Source of the DNA: Gp1-AA122 sp036378535
GTDB lineage: Bacteria; Acidobacteriota; Terriglobia; Terriglobales; Acidobacteriaceae
NCBI GenBank assembly: GCA_036378535.1
Contig: DASUWH010000079.1
Location: 62,001 to 126,000, forward strand
Length of the DNA: 64,000 nt
Direction: 5' to 3'
Shown here: positions 49,862 through 58,568 of the stretch, in pieces
Position numbering within the stretch: position 1 is the first letter of the stretch
How the letters are laid out: each line of letters starts with the position of its first letter
Notes under the pieces: generated by a model
Databases searched by the model: none
Told to the model about the DNA's origin: nothing
The model's input: only the letters and a program-made list of their open reading frames with translations
Translations under genes and position numbers: made by a program

Positions 49862-51823
49862 TTGTACCGACATTGGCAACGCCGGCTGGCCGAAGCTGCA
49901 CGCGATTTCCTCCGTCGTGCCTACAATATCGACCTGCCCAACATTGTCATCGAGCAGCCTCCCAAGGTGGAAATGGGGGAGTACGCGCTGCCGCTGGCGT
50001 TCGAACTGGCCAAAAAGCTGCGCAAGCCGCCTCGCAAGATTGCGGAAGAGATCGTTGCCGGGATCGGCCCCCTCGAAGGCTTCGAAAAGCTGGAACTCGC
50101 GGGCGTGGGATACATCAATGCCCGGCTGAAGCGAGCGGAAATGGCGCTGGCATTGGCGGCCGATCGCAAGCCAGAGGCAGACTCCCCCAGTGGAAAGATT
50201 CTGGTCGAACACTCTAGCATCAATCCGAACAAAGCAGCGCATATCGGGCATCTGCGCAACGCCATTTTGGGCGACACCTTTGTGCGTCTACTGCGCTACG
50301 CCGGTCGGCAGGTAGACGTGCAGAATTACATCGACAATACTGGCGTCCAGGTTGCCGATGTGGTCGTAGGTTTCACTCACTTGGAGAAGAAATCGCGCGC
50401 CGCCATCGAACACCTGGCTGGGCAGCCGCGCTTCGACTACTACTGCTGGGATCTCTACGCACGCGTTTCGCAATGGTATGAGCAGAATAAAGAGAATCAG
50501 AAGACGCGTCTGCAGACCCTCCACGCCATTGAGGCAGGCAACAACGACACGGCTGCCATCGCCGACCTGATTTCCATATCCGTGTTACGCCGCCACCTCG
50601 AGACGATGGACCGGCTCGACATCGAATACGATTTCCTGCCCCGCGAAAGCGAGATACTCCACCTGCACTTCTGGGATGCCGCCTTCCAGAAACTCAAGGA
50701 TGCGGGTGTCCTGACCTACCAGGAATCAGGAAAGAACAAAGGTTGTTGGGTCATGAAACGCGCAGGCGTGAATTCGTCTAGCGAGAGCGCCGAGGTCGCG
50801 GAGGAAGATCAGAAAGTCATTGTCAGGTCGAATGGTACGGTTGGTTATGTCGGCAAGGACATTGCTTACCACCTCTGGAAATTCGGGCTGTTGGGCAAGG
50901 ACTTCGGCTATCGCAGGTTTTATCAGTATCCCAACCGGCATCAGTCCTGGATTTCAAGCGCGGCCGGAGAGCCGGAGCATCCCCATTTCGGCGGTGTCGC
51001 AGAAATCTACAACGTAATCGATGCCCGCCAGGCGGAAGCGCAAAATACGGTCATAGAGGCCTTGCGCGAGTTGGGCTACACCGATCAAGCCGGTCACTAC
51101 ACCCACTTTTCCTACGAGATGGTTGCGCTAACCCCGCGTTGCGCTGCGGAGTTGGGCTATGAGCTCTCCGAGGAAGACAAGTCCCGCTCTTACATCGAGG
51201 TTTCGGGACGTAAAGGTTTCGGGGTGAAAGCGGACGACTTAATCGATCGTCTGATCGCGTCCGCCCGCAAAGAAGTGGATGCACGCCACCCACAGCTCAG
51301 TGAGGCCGAGCGGGCCTCCATCGCCAACCAGATCGCCATAGGCGCGCTGCGCTATTTCATGCTGAAGTACACCAAGCCTTCGGTGATCGCGTTCGACTTC
51401 AAAGACGCGCTGAGCTTTGAAGGGGAGACCGGCCCTTACGCGCAGTATGCGGTCGTGCGCGCCACCAACATCTTCCGTAAAGCCGGCTTGGATCCTGATG
51501 CCTTCGGGAAGAAGGTCCCTGCCGGCGATTTCGCGAAACATCTGGAGGGAGAGTCGGGAACGGAAATCTGGGAACTGTGGCTGGCCGCTTCCAAGAGTTC
51601 CTACATCGTCGAGCAGTGCATCGCGACGACCGAGCCGGCCTACGTGGCGAAGCATGCCTTCCAGTTGGCGCAGCTATTCAACAATTTTTATCACCGGCAC
51701 CACATCTTGACCGAAAGCGACGAGAGCAGGAAACGCTTCCTGTTGGTCACCGTCGCCGTGGTTCGACGCGAGCTGATTCGAGTCTTAGCGACTATGGGCA
51801 TCAGCGTCCCGCCGGTAATGTAA
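49862..51823 (+). CDS. argS: Arginyl-tRNA synthetase
   Basis: A 653-residue class I synthetase. N-terminal Add1 domain, the HIGH motif in NPNKAAHIGHLRNAILGD (about 122-139), and the degenerate KMSKS region SGRKGFGVKADDLID near 455. The C-terminal DALR anticodon domain ends LLVTVAVVRRELIRVLATMG. Start is TTG 49862, with GCGAGG 5 bases upstream. Residues about 302-316 (VNSSSESAEVAEEDQ) form a short acidic loop whose DNA shares GAGAGCGCCGAG with the spacer repeat after this gene. It is divergent from larC; the 176-bp gap has simple GTCGTTGG repeats. Confidence 0.95.
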   Translation: MYRHWQRRLAEAARDFLRRAYNIDLPNIVIEQPPKVEMGEYALPLAFELAKKLRKPPRKIAEEIVAGIGPLEGFEKLELAGVGYINARLKRAEMALALAADRKPEADSPSGKILVEHSSINPNKAAHIGHLRNAILGDTFVRLLRYAGRQVDVQNYIDNTGVQVADVVVGFTHLEKKSRAAIEHLAGQPRFDYYCWDLYARVSQWYEQNKENQKTRLQTLHAIEAGNNDTAAIADLISISVLRRHLETMDRLDIEYDFLPRESEILHLHFWDAAFQKLKDAGVLTYQESGKNKGCWVMKRAGVNSSSESAEVAEEDQKVIVRSNGTVGYVGKDIAYHLWKFGLLGKDFGYRRFYQYPNRHQSWISSAAGEPEHPHFGGVAEIYNVIDARQAEAQNTVIEALRELGYTDQAGHYTHFSYEMVALTPRCAAELGYELSEEDKSRSYIEVSGRKGFGVKADDLIDRLIASARKEVDARHPQLSEAERASIANQIAIGALRYFMLKYTKPSVIAFDFKDALSFEGETGPYAQYAVVRATNIFRKAGLDPDAFGKKVPAGDFAKHLEGESGTEIWELWLAASKSSYIVEQCIATTEPAYVAKHAFQLAQLFNNFYHRHHILTESDESRKRFLLVTVAVVRRELIRVLATMGISVPPVM

Positions 51824-51839
51824 GCCCCGATCCGGTTAG

Positions 51840-51915
51840 TCACCGCCGAGATGGCCGGGAATTTAAAGAAGAAGTTTGTCGGTGCGCTCGGCGCTCTCTG
51901 CGATCTCGGCGGGGA
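51840..51915. repeat. Inverted repeat in the argS/pepA intergenic space
   Basis: TCACCGCCGAGAT (51840-51852) is inverted at 51903-51915 (ATCTCGGCGGGGA) with one mismatch. The interior carries CTCGGCGCTCTC at 51887-51898, the reverse complement of a 12-base stretch inside argS (50783-50794). It sits between two converging genes, but has no T-run for a terminator. Confidence 0.65.
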
Positions 51916-51921
51916 CGAGTC

Positions 51922-53412
51922 TTATCCTGCGAAATCTTTCGCGAACTGCACCAGTGATCGAACCGCGATGCCCGACGGCCCTTTCGCAATCCACGGTTTG
52001 GTGTCTTCCATCCAGGCCGTGCCGGCGATATCGAGGTGCAGCCAGGGGGTATCCTCGGCAAATTCCTTGAGGAACATAGCCGCGGTCACGGCGCCACCCC
52101 AACGCCCGCCGGAGTTCATAATATCGGCGATGTTCGAGCGAATCACTTCCTTGTACTCGTCGTCCAGCGGGAGTCGCCACATCTTTTCGCCGGCCTTCTC
52201 CAGCGCGCGCTCGAAGCGCTGATACATTGAGTCATCGTTGGCGAAGATGCCGGCGTTCACATAGCCCAGCGCCACAACGCAGGCGCCTGTTAAAGTGGCC
52301 GCGTCGACGAGGTGCGTGCACCCCAGCTGGCGGGCGTAGTAGAGACCATCGGCGAGTACCAGCCGGCCTTCGGCATCGGTATTGATGATCTCGATCGATT
52401 TGCCCGACATCGCGATCTGCACGTCTCCCGGTTTCTGCGCGTGTCCTGAAGGCATGTTTTCTGTGGCGCAGACAATCCCGATCACCTTCATCTTGGGCTT
52501 GAGCAGGGCTATCGCGCGCATCGCTCCAATCATGGCGGCGCCCCCGGCCATGTCATATTTCATCTTTTCCATGCCGTCGGCCGGCTTGATGGAAATTCCG
52601 CCGGTATCGAAGGTTATGCCCTTGCCCACCAGCCCCAGCACCGGCTTTTGTGGTGCGCCGGCGGGTTCGTAGCGCATGATAATCAGTGCGGGCGGCTCAT
52701 CGGAGCCCTGCGCGACGCTCCAGAAAGCCCCCATCTTCAATTCCTTAATCTTGTCCGCCCCATAAACCTCACATTTCAGTCCGGTCTCTTCGCACATCTT
52801 GCGCGCGTGCTCGGCCAGCGCGGTCGGGGTCATTCGGTTACTGGGTTCATTGACGAGCTGACGCGTAAAATTCTGGGATTCGCCAATGATCTGCGATTCA
52901 TCGACAGCCTTCCGCAGGCGCGCCTGGTCGCCGCTGGCGACCACCGTTACCGATTGCACTCGCTGGTCCTTGCGATCACTCTTATAAGTGTCTGGGTCGA
53001 AATTCCCGACAAACGCGCCTTCGACAATCGCCCGCGTGGCGGCTTCCGAATCAACCCCGTTGCTGGGAGCGAGAAATGCGAATTCGCGGAGAGAGCGCGG
53101 TTTCAGACTGCGAACCGCCGCCCCCGCGACCCGGCGCAATTCGAAGGCAGAGAAGGTCTTGGCTTTGCCTCCTCCAATGATGAGCAGCCGCTTTGCCTTC
53201 ACCTTGGCGGGGCTGTGCAGCATGGTAGTTTCGAAGATCTTGCCCGTTACCTCCCCGGTCGCAAGCACGCCGGCAGCCGCCTGCTTGATGGCGGCATCCA
53301 TGGTTTCGATAACGGGTTGCGGTTTGTCTTTGTCGCCGTGATCGAGCGCGATCACAACCAGACACTCAGTTTGCACTTCGGCGGGAGCAGAAAGAGAAAG
53401 TTCAGTTTTCAT
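51922..53412 (-). CDS. pepA: Leucyl aminopeptidase (M17 family)
   Basis: A 496-residue two-metal aminopeptidase. The catalytic lysine lies in VGKGITFDTGGISIKP, the aspartate ligand in KYDMAGGAA, and the family signature is NTDAEGRLVLADGL (about 342-355). The N-terminal 150 residues are the divergent M17 regulatory domain. It releases N-terminal residues from peptides in the cytoplasm and forms hexamers. The C-terminus WLHLDIAGTAWMEDTKPW is typical. It runs toward argS on the other strand. Confidence 0.95.
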   Translation of the reverse strand: MKTELSLSAPAEVQTECLVVIALDHGDKDKPQPVIETMDAAIKQAAAGVLATGEVTGKIFETTMLHSPAKVKAKRLLIIGGGKAKTFSAFELRRVAGAAVRSLKPRSLREFAFLAPSNGVDSEAATRAIVEGAFVGNFDPDTYKSDRKDQRVQSVTVVASGDQARLRKAVDESQIIGESQNFTRQLVNEPSNRMTPTALAEHARKMCEETGLKCEVYGADKIKELKMGAFWSVAQGSDEPPALIIMRYEPAGAPQKPVLGLVGKGITFDTGGISIKPADGMEKMKYDMAGGAAMIGAMRAIALLKPKMKVIGIVCATENMPSGHAQKPGDVQIAMSGKSIEIINTDAEGRLVLADGLYYARQLGCTHLVDAATLTGACVVALGYVNAGIFANDDSMYQRFERALEKAGEKMWRLPLDDEYKEVIRSNIADIMNSGGRWGGAVTAAMFLKEFAEDTPWLHLDIAGTAWMEDTKPWIAKGPSGIAVRSLVQFAKDFAG

Positions 53413-53510
53413 AGGAATGTTATCCCATTTTCTTCGGCGGCGGGAGAATACGCAACTCCGGCGGGGGCCGTCTGCCCCACGTTCGAATCACAATCATGGT
53501 TGATGGGCGA

Positions 53511-54245
53511 CTAGCAACCAGATACCGGCGGAAAATACGGCAGGGGATTGCCATTCACGATAGCGCGCGGGTTGCCATCTACCAGCGCTTGCGCGACCTC
53601 CTGCCCGCTGATTTCCGCAACCGCATCCCGAGCAGTGGAAAGGCCCGGAACTCTGCGCGCCGTGTCATGCGCGTCGCTGGCCAGCACATGCACGGCATTG
53701 TTTTCCAGGAGCCAGTGAGCGCTGCGCCGCACACTATCCCCCCATAGTCCATTGAAAGCCGATGCCGTCACTTGCACGACTATGCCGGCCGCAGCCCACT
53801 CCAGAATCCGCTGCGGACTCCTTTGCAGGATCGGATTCCGCTCCGGGTGAGTGAGAATCGGCGTCATCCCACGATCTGCCAGCCGCATCAAGCTGTCGCT
53901 GACCGATGGCGGAACACTGTAATTGTTCAATTCCACCAGCAGGTATTTAGTACCCTCGATCGTGTAACGCTCGGGGTACTGAAGCGCATCCTGCACGTTT
54001 TCGTAGGAAAGATGGAAGTCGCAGCCGAGGCTGAGCCGCAATTCGCGCCCGATTCTTTGCTGGAGACGTTCCAAAGTGTGGCTCAGGTATTCGCGGTCGT
54101 AATGATAGCGATCATTGCTGTGGGGGGTCGCCACCATGTGCTCAACGCCATCGGCGATGGCCATCCGGCACATGGCTTCGGCGTCTTCCCAGGATTTCGG
54201 TCCATCATCAACTTCCGGGATGATATGAGAATGGATGTCGACCAC
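53511..54245 (-). CDS. CpsB/CapC family tyrosine phosphatase (PHP-type)
   Basis: A 244-residue metal-dependent phosphatase. Manganese ligands lie in MVDIHSHIIPEVDDGPKS at the very start, in ATPHSNDRYHYD, and in LTHPERNPIL and LASDAHDTARRVPG. This family (YwqE/CpsB) dephosphorylates bacterial tyrosine kinases that control capsule or exopolysaccharide export. No such kinase or polysaccharide cluster is in the window. The next gene downstream on this strand is pepA; the aminotransferase gene lies 35 bp upstream. Confidence 0.9.
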   Translation of the reverse strand: MVDIHSHIIPEVDDGPKSWEDAEAMCRMAIADGVEHMVATPHSNDRYHYDREYLSHTLERLQQRIGRELRLSLGCDFHLSYENVQDALQYPERYTIEGTKYLLVELNNYSVPPSVSDSLMRLADRGMTPILTHPERNPILQRSPQRILEWAAAGIVVQVTASAFNGLWGDSVRRSAHWLLENNAVHVLASDAHDTARRVPGLSTARDAVAEISGQEVAQALVDGNPRAIVNGNPLPYFPPVSGC

Positions 54246-54280
54246 GCGTCTTCATCTACCTTGGTGTCTTTTGTGGAGAA

Positions 54281-55492
54281 TCAGTGGTATCGCTCGCGAA
54301 GCAGTTCCCCAATTGCGCTATAGGCTTTCGTTAGCGTGTTCTCGTCCGGTAAGAACACAATACGGAAATGCTTCGTTCCTGGTCTCTGACCGAAGCCCGA
54401 CCCATGCACGACCATCACATATTTCTGCAGAATCAATTCCCTCACGAAAACATCGTCGCCCTCAGGAATGTCCAGCCGGGGAAAGGCATAGAACGCGCCC
54501 CGGGGAGAGACACAACTCACCCGCGGAGTTGACCGGCACCACTTCATCGTCAGATCACGTCGCGAACGCAGCTTGCCAATGACCGGCGCGAGATGATCCT
54601 GAGGCCCCTCGAGTGCCGGCTTGATGGCGTACTGCTCGGGATGATTGGCGCACAGACGCGCCCGCAATAATCGGTTGATAGCCTCGACATAGGGCCTCAT
54701 CACGGCGTTTTCCCCACTCACAACGCCCCAGCCTATTCTCCAGCCCGGCGCGAGGTAATTCTTGGATAATCCCCCGAACGTCACGACTGGCACATCGGGC
54801 GCGATCGCGGCGATGGCAACGTGCTTGTCGCTGTCATCGAGAATCAGCTTGTCATAGATTTCGTCAGCAAAGATGACCAGGTTGTGCCGGCGTGCCAGCT
54901 CGACGATCGATTCCAGCATGCTCCGTGAGCACACCGCGCCCGTAGGATTGTTCGGATTAATAAGAACGATGCCGCGCGTCCGCGGAGTGATCTTGCGGCT
55001 CACATCGACCAGGTCTGGCTGCCAGCCATCCTCCTCGTTGAGTTCATAGGTATTCAGCTCGATGCCCAGTTTTGCCAGCACAGCCGAGTAAAGGGGATAG
55101 TCGGGGCTGGGCGTCAAAATGTTTTCGCCTGGATTCAGCAGGGCTGTGAGGCAAATATCGACCGTCTCGCTGACTCCCGAAGTCACGAACGCATCCTGCA
55201 TGTTGCTGATGCCCTTGCGCTCAGCTTCGCCTCGAATGGCGTTTACCGCTTCCTTGATCCCCGTCGAGGGCGCGTACCCGTTCTTGCCATCCCGCATCGC
55301 TTTATAAACTGCCTCAATCAGGTGCGCAGGAGTGGCAAAATCAAAATTGAGCGGATCCCCGATGTTCAAGGGCAGGATCTTGTGGCCCTGGCTCGCCACT
55401 TCATCCGCGATGCAAGCCAGGTCACGAATGGCGTAGCGGACATTTTCCAACCGGCTGCAAGGTGTAATTTCGCGGGTTTGAATTGCGGGCAA
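54281..55492 (-). CDS. Class I/II aminotransferase (AlaT/aspartate aminotransferase type)
   Basis: A 403-residue PLP enzyme. NIGDPLNFDFATP near the N-terminus, INPNNPTGAVCSRS as the strongly conserved central block, the aspartate in LVIFADEIYDKLIL, and the PLP lysine in TFGGLSKNYLAPGWRIGWG. The closest recalled match is AlaT, the glutamate-pyruvate aminotransferase, but the substrate cannot be fixed from sequence. The start is kept at ATG 55492; the residues TREITPCSRLENVRYAI look well placed for the family. Confidence 0.9.
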   Translation of the reverse strand: MPAIQTREITPCSRLENVRYAIRDLACIADEVASQGHKILPLNIGDPLNFDFATPAHLIEAVYKAMRDGKNGYAPSTGIKEAVNAIRGEAERKGISNMQDAFVTSGVSETVDICLTALLNPGENILTPSPDYPLYSAVLAKLGIELNTYELNEEDGWQPDLVDVSRKITPRTRGIVLINPNNPTGAVCSRSMLESIVELARRHNLVIFADEIYDKLILDDSDKHVAIAAIAPDVPVVTFGGLSKNYLAPGWRIGWGVVSGENAVMRPYVEAINRLLRARLCANHPEQYAIKPALEGPQDHLAPVIGKLRSRRDLTMKWCRSTPRVSCVSPRGAFYAFPRLDIPEGDDVFVRELILQKYVMVVHGSGFGQRPGTKHFRIVFLPDENTLTKAYSAIGELLRERYH

Positions 55493-55512
55493 GGCGCACG
55501 CTCCAAAGTCTG

Positions 55513-55650
55513 ATTCACCGTCAAGTACGCCGAGAGCGTAAAGAAACCACGCTCTTTCAAGCCTCGCCGTGCCTGGCGTACTCGGCGATGAAAGTTCTTA
55601 GCTGACGACCGACGACCAAGAGCTAACGACCGACGACCAAGAGCTGACGA
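55513..55650. repeat. Inverted repeat plus 21-bp tandem repeat before the aldehyde dehydrogenase stop
   Basis: TCACCGTCAAGTACGCCGAG (from 55515) is imperfectly inverted in CTGGCGTACTCGGCGATGA (to 55590). After it comes a 21-bp tandem repeat AGCT-ACGACCGACGACCAAG: one copy at 55600-55620, a second at 55621-55641, and a partial third ending at the aldehyde dehydrogenase TAG (55651-55653). No ORF. Confidence 0.75.
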
Positions 55651-57186
55651 CTATTCCGGCCTGTCGATCTGTGCTCTCTGCAGCCGGTCCGAGTAGTCCA
55701 CGTACACCGCTTTCCACTCGCTATAAAAATCAATGGCCCCGACTCCGCCCTCGCGGTGGCCGTTGCCCGTGGCCTTCACTCCGCCAAACGGCAGATGCAC
55801 CTCGGCGCCAATCGTCGGCGCATTGATGTAGGTAATTCCGGCATCGAGGTCGCGCATCGCGGAAAATGCCTTGTTCACGTCTTTCGTGTACAGCGCCGAG
55901 GACAGCCCATAGGGGATGTCATTGGCGATGGCGATAGCTTCTTCCAGATTGTCGCAAGGTATGACCGACACTACCGGTCCAAAGATTTCTTCCTGCGCAA
56001 TCCGCATTTTCGGGGCGACGTCGCCGAACACGGTCGGCTCCATGAACCAGCCGTACTTGTAAGCCCCGCTATCCAGGCGATTGCCGCCGCACAACAGCTT
56101 GGCGCCCTCCGACTTGCCGATCTCCACATACTTCAGATCTGTCTTGAGCTGGTTTTCGTTGATGGCGGGCCCCATGTCAACCGATTCATCCAGACCATTA
56201 CCCACTTTTAGGGACTTAGCCCGTTCGACAAGCCGGTGCACAAAGTCGCCGTACACGCCTTTCTGCACGATGATTCGGCTTGTGGCAGTGCAACGCTGGC
56301 CGGTAGTGCCGAATGCTCCCCAGAGCGCGCCCTCCAGAGCCAGGTCGAGGTTGGCATCATCCAGCACAATCATCGGATTTTTGCCGCCCAGTTCCAGCGA
56401 ACAATGTTTGAAACTCTTCGCTGCCGTGGTTCCAACCACGCGTCCTACCTCCGATGATCCGGTCAGCGAGATGGCGCGAACTTCAGGGTGCTCCGTCAGC
56501 GGACCGCCCACCTGTGAGCCGAAGCCGCTCACGATGTTGATCACGCCCTTGGGAATTCCGGCATCGGTGAGGGTGCGCACCAGGTTGAAGGTGGACATCG
56601 GTGTGTCCTGCGCAGGTTTGATGACGCAGGTGTTGCCGCAAACGATGGCAGGCAACAGCTTCCAGGAGGGGATCGCCATCGGGAAGTTCCACGGCGTGAT
56701 CATGCCGCAAACTCCGATCGGCTGACGCACGGCCATGGCGAACTTATTAGGCAATTCGGAGGGAGTGGTGGGGCCGAACATCCGCCGTCCTTCGCCCGCC
56801 ATGTAGTAAGCCGTGTCAATGGCTTCCTGCACGTCGCCGCGAGTTTCTTTGAGGACTTTGCCCATTTCGCGCGTCATGTCGCGTGAATATTCTTCCTTGC
56901 GTTCCAGCAGCATCTCGGCTGCGGTATAAACAATCTCCGCCCGCCGCGGAGCGGGAACTAATCGCCACCGTGCAAAGGCGCGCTTGGCAGCTTCAACCGC
57001 GGCATCTACATCTTCCTTGCCGGACTTCTGAAAGATGCCCACCACTTCGCGCGTATCGGCGGGGTTGCGGTCTTCGAAAGTCTCTCCGGTGGTCGCGTCG
57101 ACCCACTCGCCGTCGATTAAATTCTTAAAAACTTTGGTGCGGGTGCTTTCGCCCAGCATGGGCGCGCTGAGAGTATCGGTACTCAT
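55651..57186 (-). CDS. NAD(P)-dependent aldehyde dehydrogenase
   Basis: A 511-residue enzyme of the ALDH superfamily. The catalytic cysteine lies in FGTTGQRCTATSRI (about 308-321), the general-base glutamate in SLELGGKNPMIVLDDAN, and MITPWNFPMAIPSWKLLPAI is the cofactor-side block. The sequence style is like 2-oxoglutarate semialdehyde or succinate semialdehyde dehydrogenases. Start at ATG 57186, with AGGAGG 5 bases upstream; the longer frame is rejected. It is a single-gene unit with an insertion-rich spacer on each side. Confidence 0.92.
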   Translation of the reverse strand: MSTDTLSAPMLGESTRTKVFKNLIDGEWVDATTGETFEDRNPADTREVVGIFQKSGKEDVDAAVEAAKRAFARWRLVPAPRRAEIVYTAAEMLLERKEEYSRDMTREMGKVLKETRGDVQEAIDTAYYMAGEGRRMFGPTTPSELPNKFAMAVRQPIGVCGMITPWNFPMAIPSWKLLPAIVCGNTCVIKPAQDTPMSTFNLVRTLTDAGIPKGVINIVSGFGSQVGGPLTEHPEVRAISLTGSSEVGRVVGTTAAKSFKHCSLELGGKNPMIVLDDANLDLALEGALWGAFGTTGQRCTATSRIIVQKGVYGDFVHRLVERAKSLKVGNGLDESVDMGPAINENQLKTDLKYVEIGKSEGAKLLCGGNRLDSGAYKYGWFMEPTVFGDVAPKMRIAQEEIFGPVVSVIPCDNLEEAIAIANDIPYGLSSALYTKDVNKAFSAMRDLDAGITYINAPTIGAEVHLPFGGVKATGNGHREGGVGAIDFYSEWKAVYVDYSDRLQRAQIDRPE

Positions 57187-57319
57187 GAGGCCTCCTCTTG
57201 CCATGATCAAACAATCAATCGTACAGCCCTCGCTACAGGCGGGCAAGCGCCGCCGGCACTCGAGCTTTGCTCGCCCTCCCAGACGAGGGCGTCGGGGCCT
57301 GCCTGGGCGAGATAATCGT

Positions 57320-57440
57320 TTAAGGAAGCTCTGATTAAGCTCATTTCTGTCATCCCGAGCGCAGCAGAATTGCCGCTTTTAAGGCAATTCTGCGGAGTCG
57401 AGGGACCTTGCGTTTGCCTGCTCAATCAGAGTTTCCTTAA
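57320..57440. mobile_element. MITE-like element with TTAAGGAAGCTCTGATTAAG ends, core forward
   Basis: The ends (57320-57339 and, inverted, 57421-57440) match at 18 of 20. Inside, an 11-bp perfect hairpin, GCAGAATTGCC / GGCAATTCTGC, is wrapped in the shared core from CTGTCATCCCGAGCG to GAGGGACCTTGCGTTT. It is a sister of the 27064-27190 element, with the core in the other orientation relative to the window. Confidence 0.78.
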
Positions 57441-57458
57441 GCTAATATCGAACTTTCT

Positions 57459-58457
57459 GTGAATGTGCCACGACTGATTTGCGGCCCGCTTGTCCTGCTT
57501 TGTCTAGTAGCCAACACCCTTTTCTGCCAGAACCACGACGAGCTCTGGGTCGCTGCCGCGCACAAGAAATACGGGTTTATTAACCGCCAGGGCAAAGTTG
57601 TCATCCCGTTTCATTACGATTTTGCCTGGAATTTTCGTGAAGGCCGGGCGCCGGTTTGGGAGGGATCCCAGGCCGGATTCATCAACTCCTCCGGCCAACT
57701 GACGATCCCCATACGGTTTCACGACGCTCGCGACTTTCACGATGGGTTGGCCGCCGTGCGCATCGGCGACCTGTGGGGCTTTATCGACAAAAGCGGCGAA
57801 TTCGTCGCTGGTCCCGGCTATCCCGACGAACACGATTTCAGCGAAGGTTTAGGGGGATTCCTGGCGGAAGGGAAATGGGGATTTCTGAATACTGCCGGCG
57901 AGGTGGCGATTCGTCCTCAATACGACTTTGCCGACAACTTCAGTGAAAGCTCAGTGCCCGCCTACCTCCACGGCAAATGCGGGTACGTCAACCGCCAGGG
58001 AGCCACGATCGTCCCGTTCAAATTCGAAAAGTGTGGCGCCTTCCAGGATGGCTTGGCCGCTGTCCGCCTCGACTACAGCTGGGGCTATATCGATTCCTCG
58101 GGGCAATTCAAGATTTCTCCCCAATTCGACGAAGCCACCGCCTTCTCGGAGGGATTGGCCGCTGTCGCCCTTCGCGGTAAGTGGGGTTTTGTCGATCGCT
58201 CGGGGAAGGTTGTCATCCATCCTCAATTCCGAAGCACGTCTCGCCATCCTGCGGCTGATCACTTTTCCGAGGGGAAAGCCTGCGTGCGTCAAGGCGACAA
58301 GTGGGGATTCATTGACCCAGCCGGCAAACTCGCCATCCCAGCCAAGTATGCCCGCTGCGGCGCATTTCGCAATGGCCTGGCTGAGGTTTGCGAAACGTCT
58401 TTCCAGTGTGGATACATCGACCTCACGGGAAAGTACATCTGGTCTGCAGAACCATAA
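57459..58457 (+). CDS. Secreted WG-repeat protein
   Basis: A 332-residue protein with a short signal peptide (GPLVLLCLVANTLFC; cleavage near CQ) and then about seven copies of the WG repeat, about 40-45 residues each. Each copy has a core of the form W-GFID-SG-, for example LWGFIDKSGEFVAGPG and KWGFVDRSGKVVIHPQ. WG repeats form small beta modules thought to bind proteins or ligands. The GTG start at 57459 lies 18 bp after a MITE-like element. The cysteine at the end of the signal could also make it a lipoprotein. Confidence 0.85.
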   Translation: MNVPRLICGPLVLLCLVANTLFCQNHDELWVAAAHKKYGFINRQGKVVIPFHYDFAWNFREGRAPVWEGSQAGFINSSGQLTIPIRFHDARDFHDGLAAVRIGDLWGFIDKSGEFVAGPGYPDEHDFSEGLGGFLAEGKWGFLNTAGEVAIRPQYDFADNFSESSVPAYLHGKCGYVNRQGATIVPFKFEKCGAFQDGLAAVRLDYSWGYIDSSGQFKISPQFDEATAFSEGLAAVALRGKWGFVDRSGKVVIHPQFRSTSRHPAADHFSEGKACVRQGDKWGFIDPAGKLAIPAKYARCGAFRNGLAEVCETSFQCGYIDLTGKYIWSAEP

Positions 58458-58568
58458 TTCAAAAAAAAGCCGCATTTCGGCGACCGGCGCCGTCTCGACC
58501 AATCCCGCAGGTTGACCACAAGTTTTTTGCGACATAAACTGCGTGCCTGTCCCCCAGTCCTGGCGCCC

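Noticed and set aside
58458..58511. Terminator between the WG-repeat gene and the kinase
   Set aside because: The stem is only 4 bp and the T-run is on the minus strand, where no gene ends.
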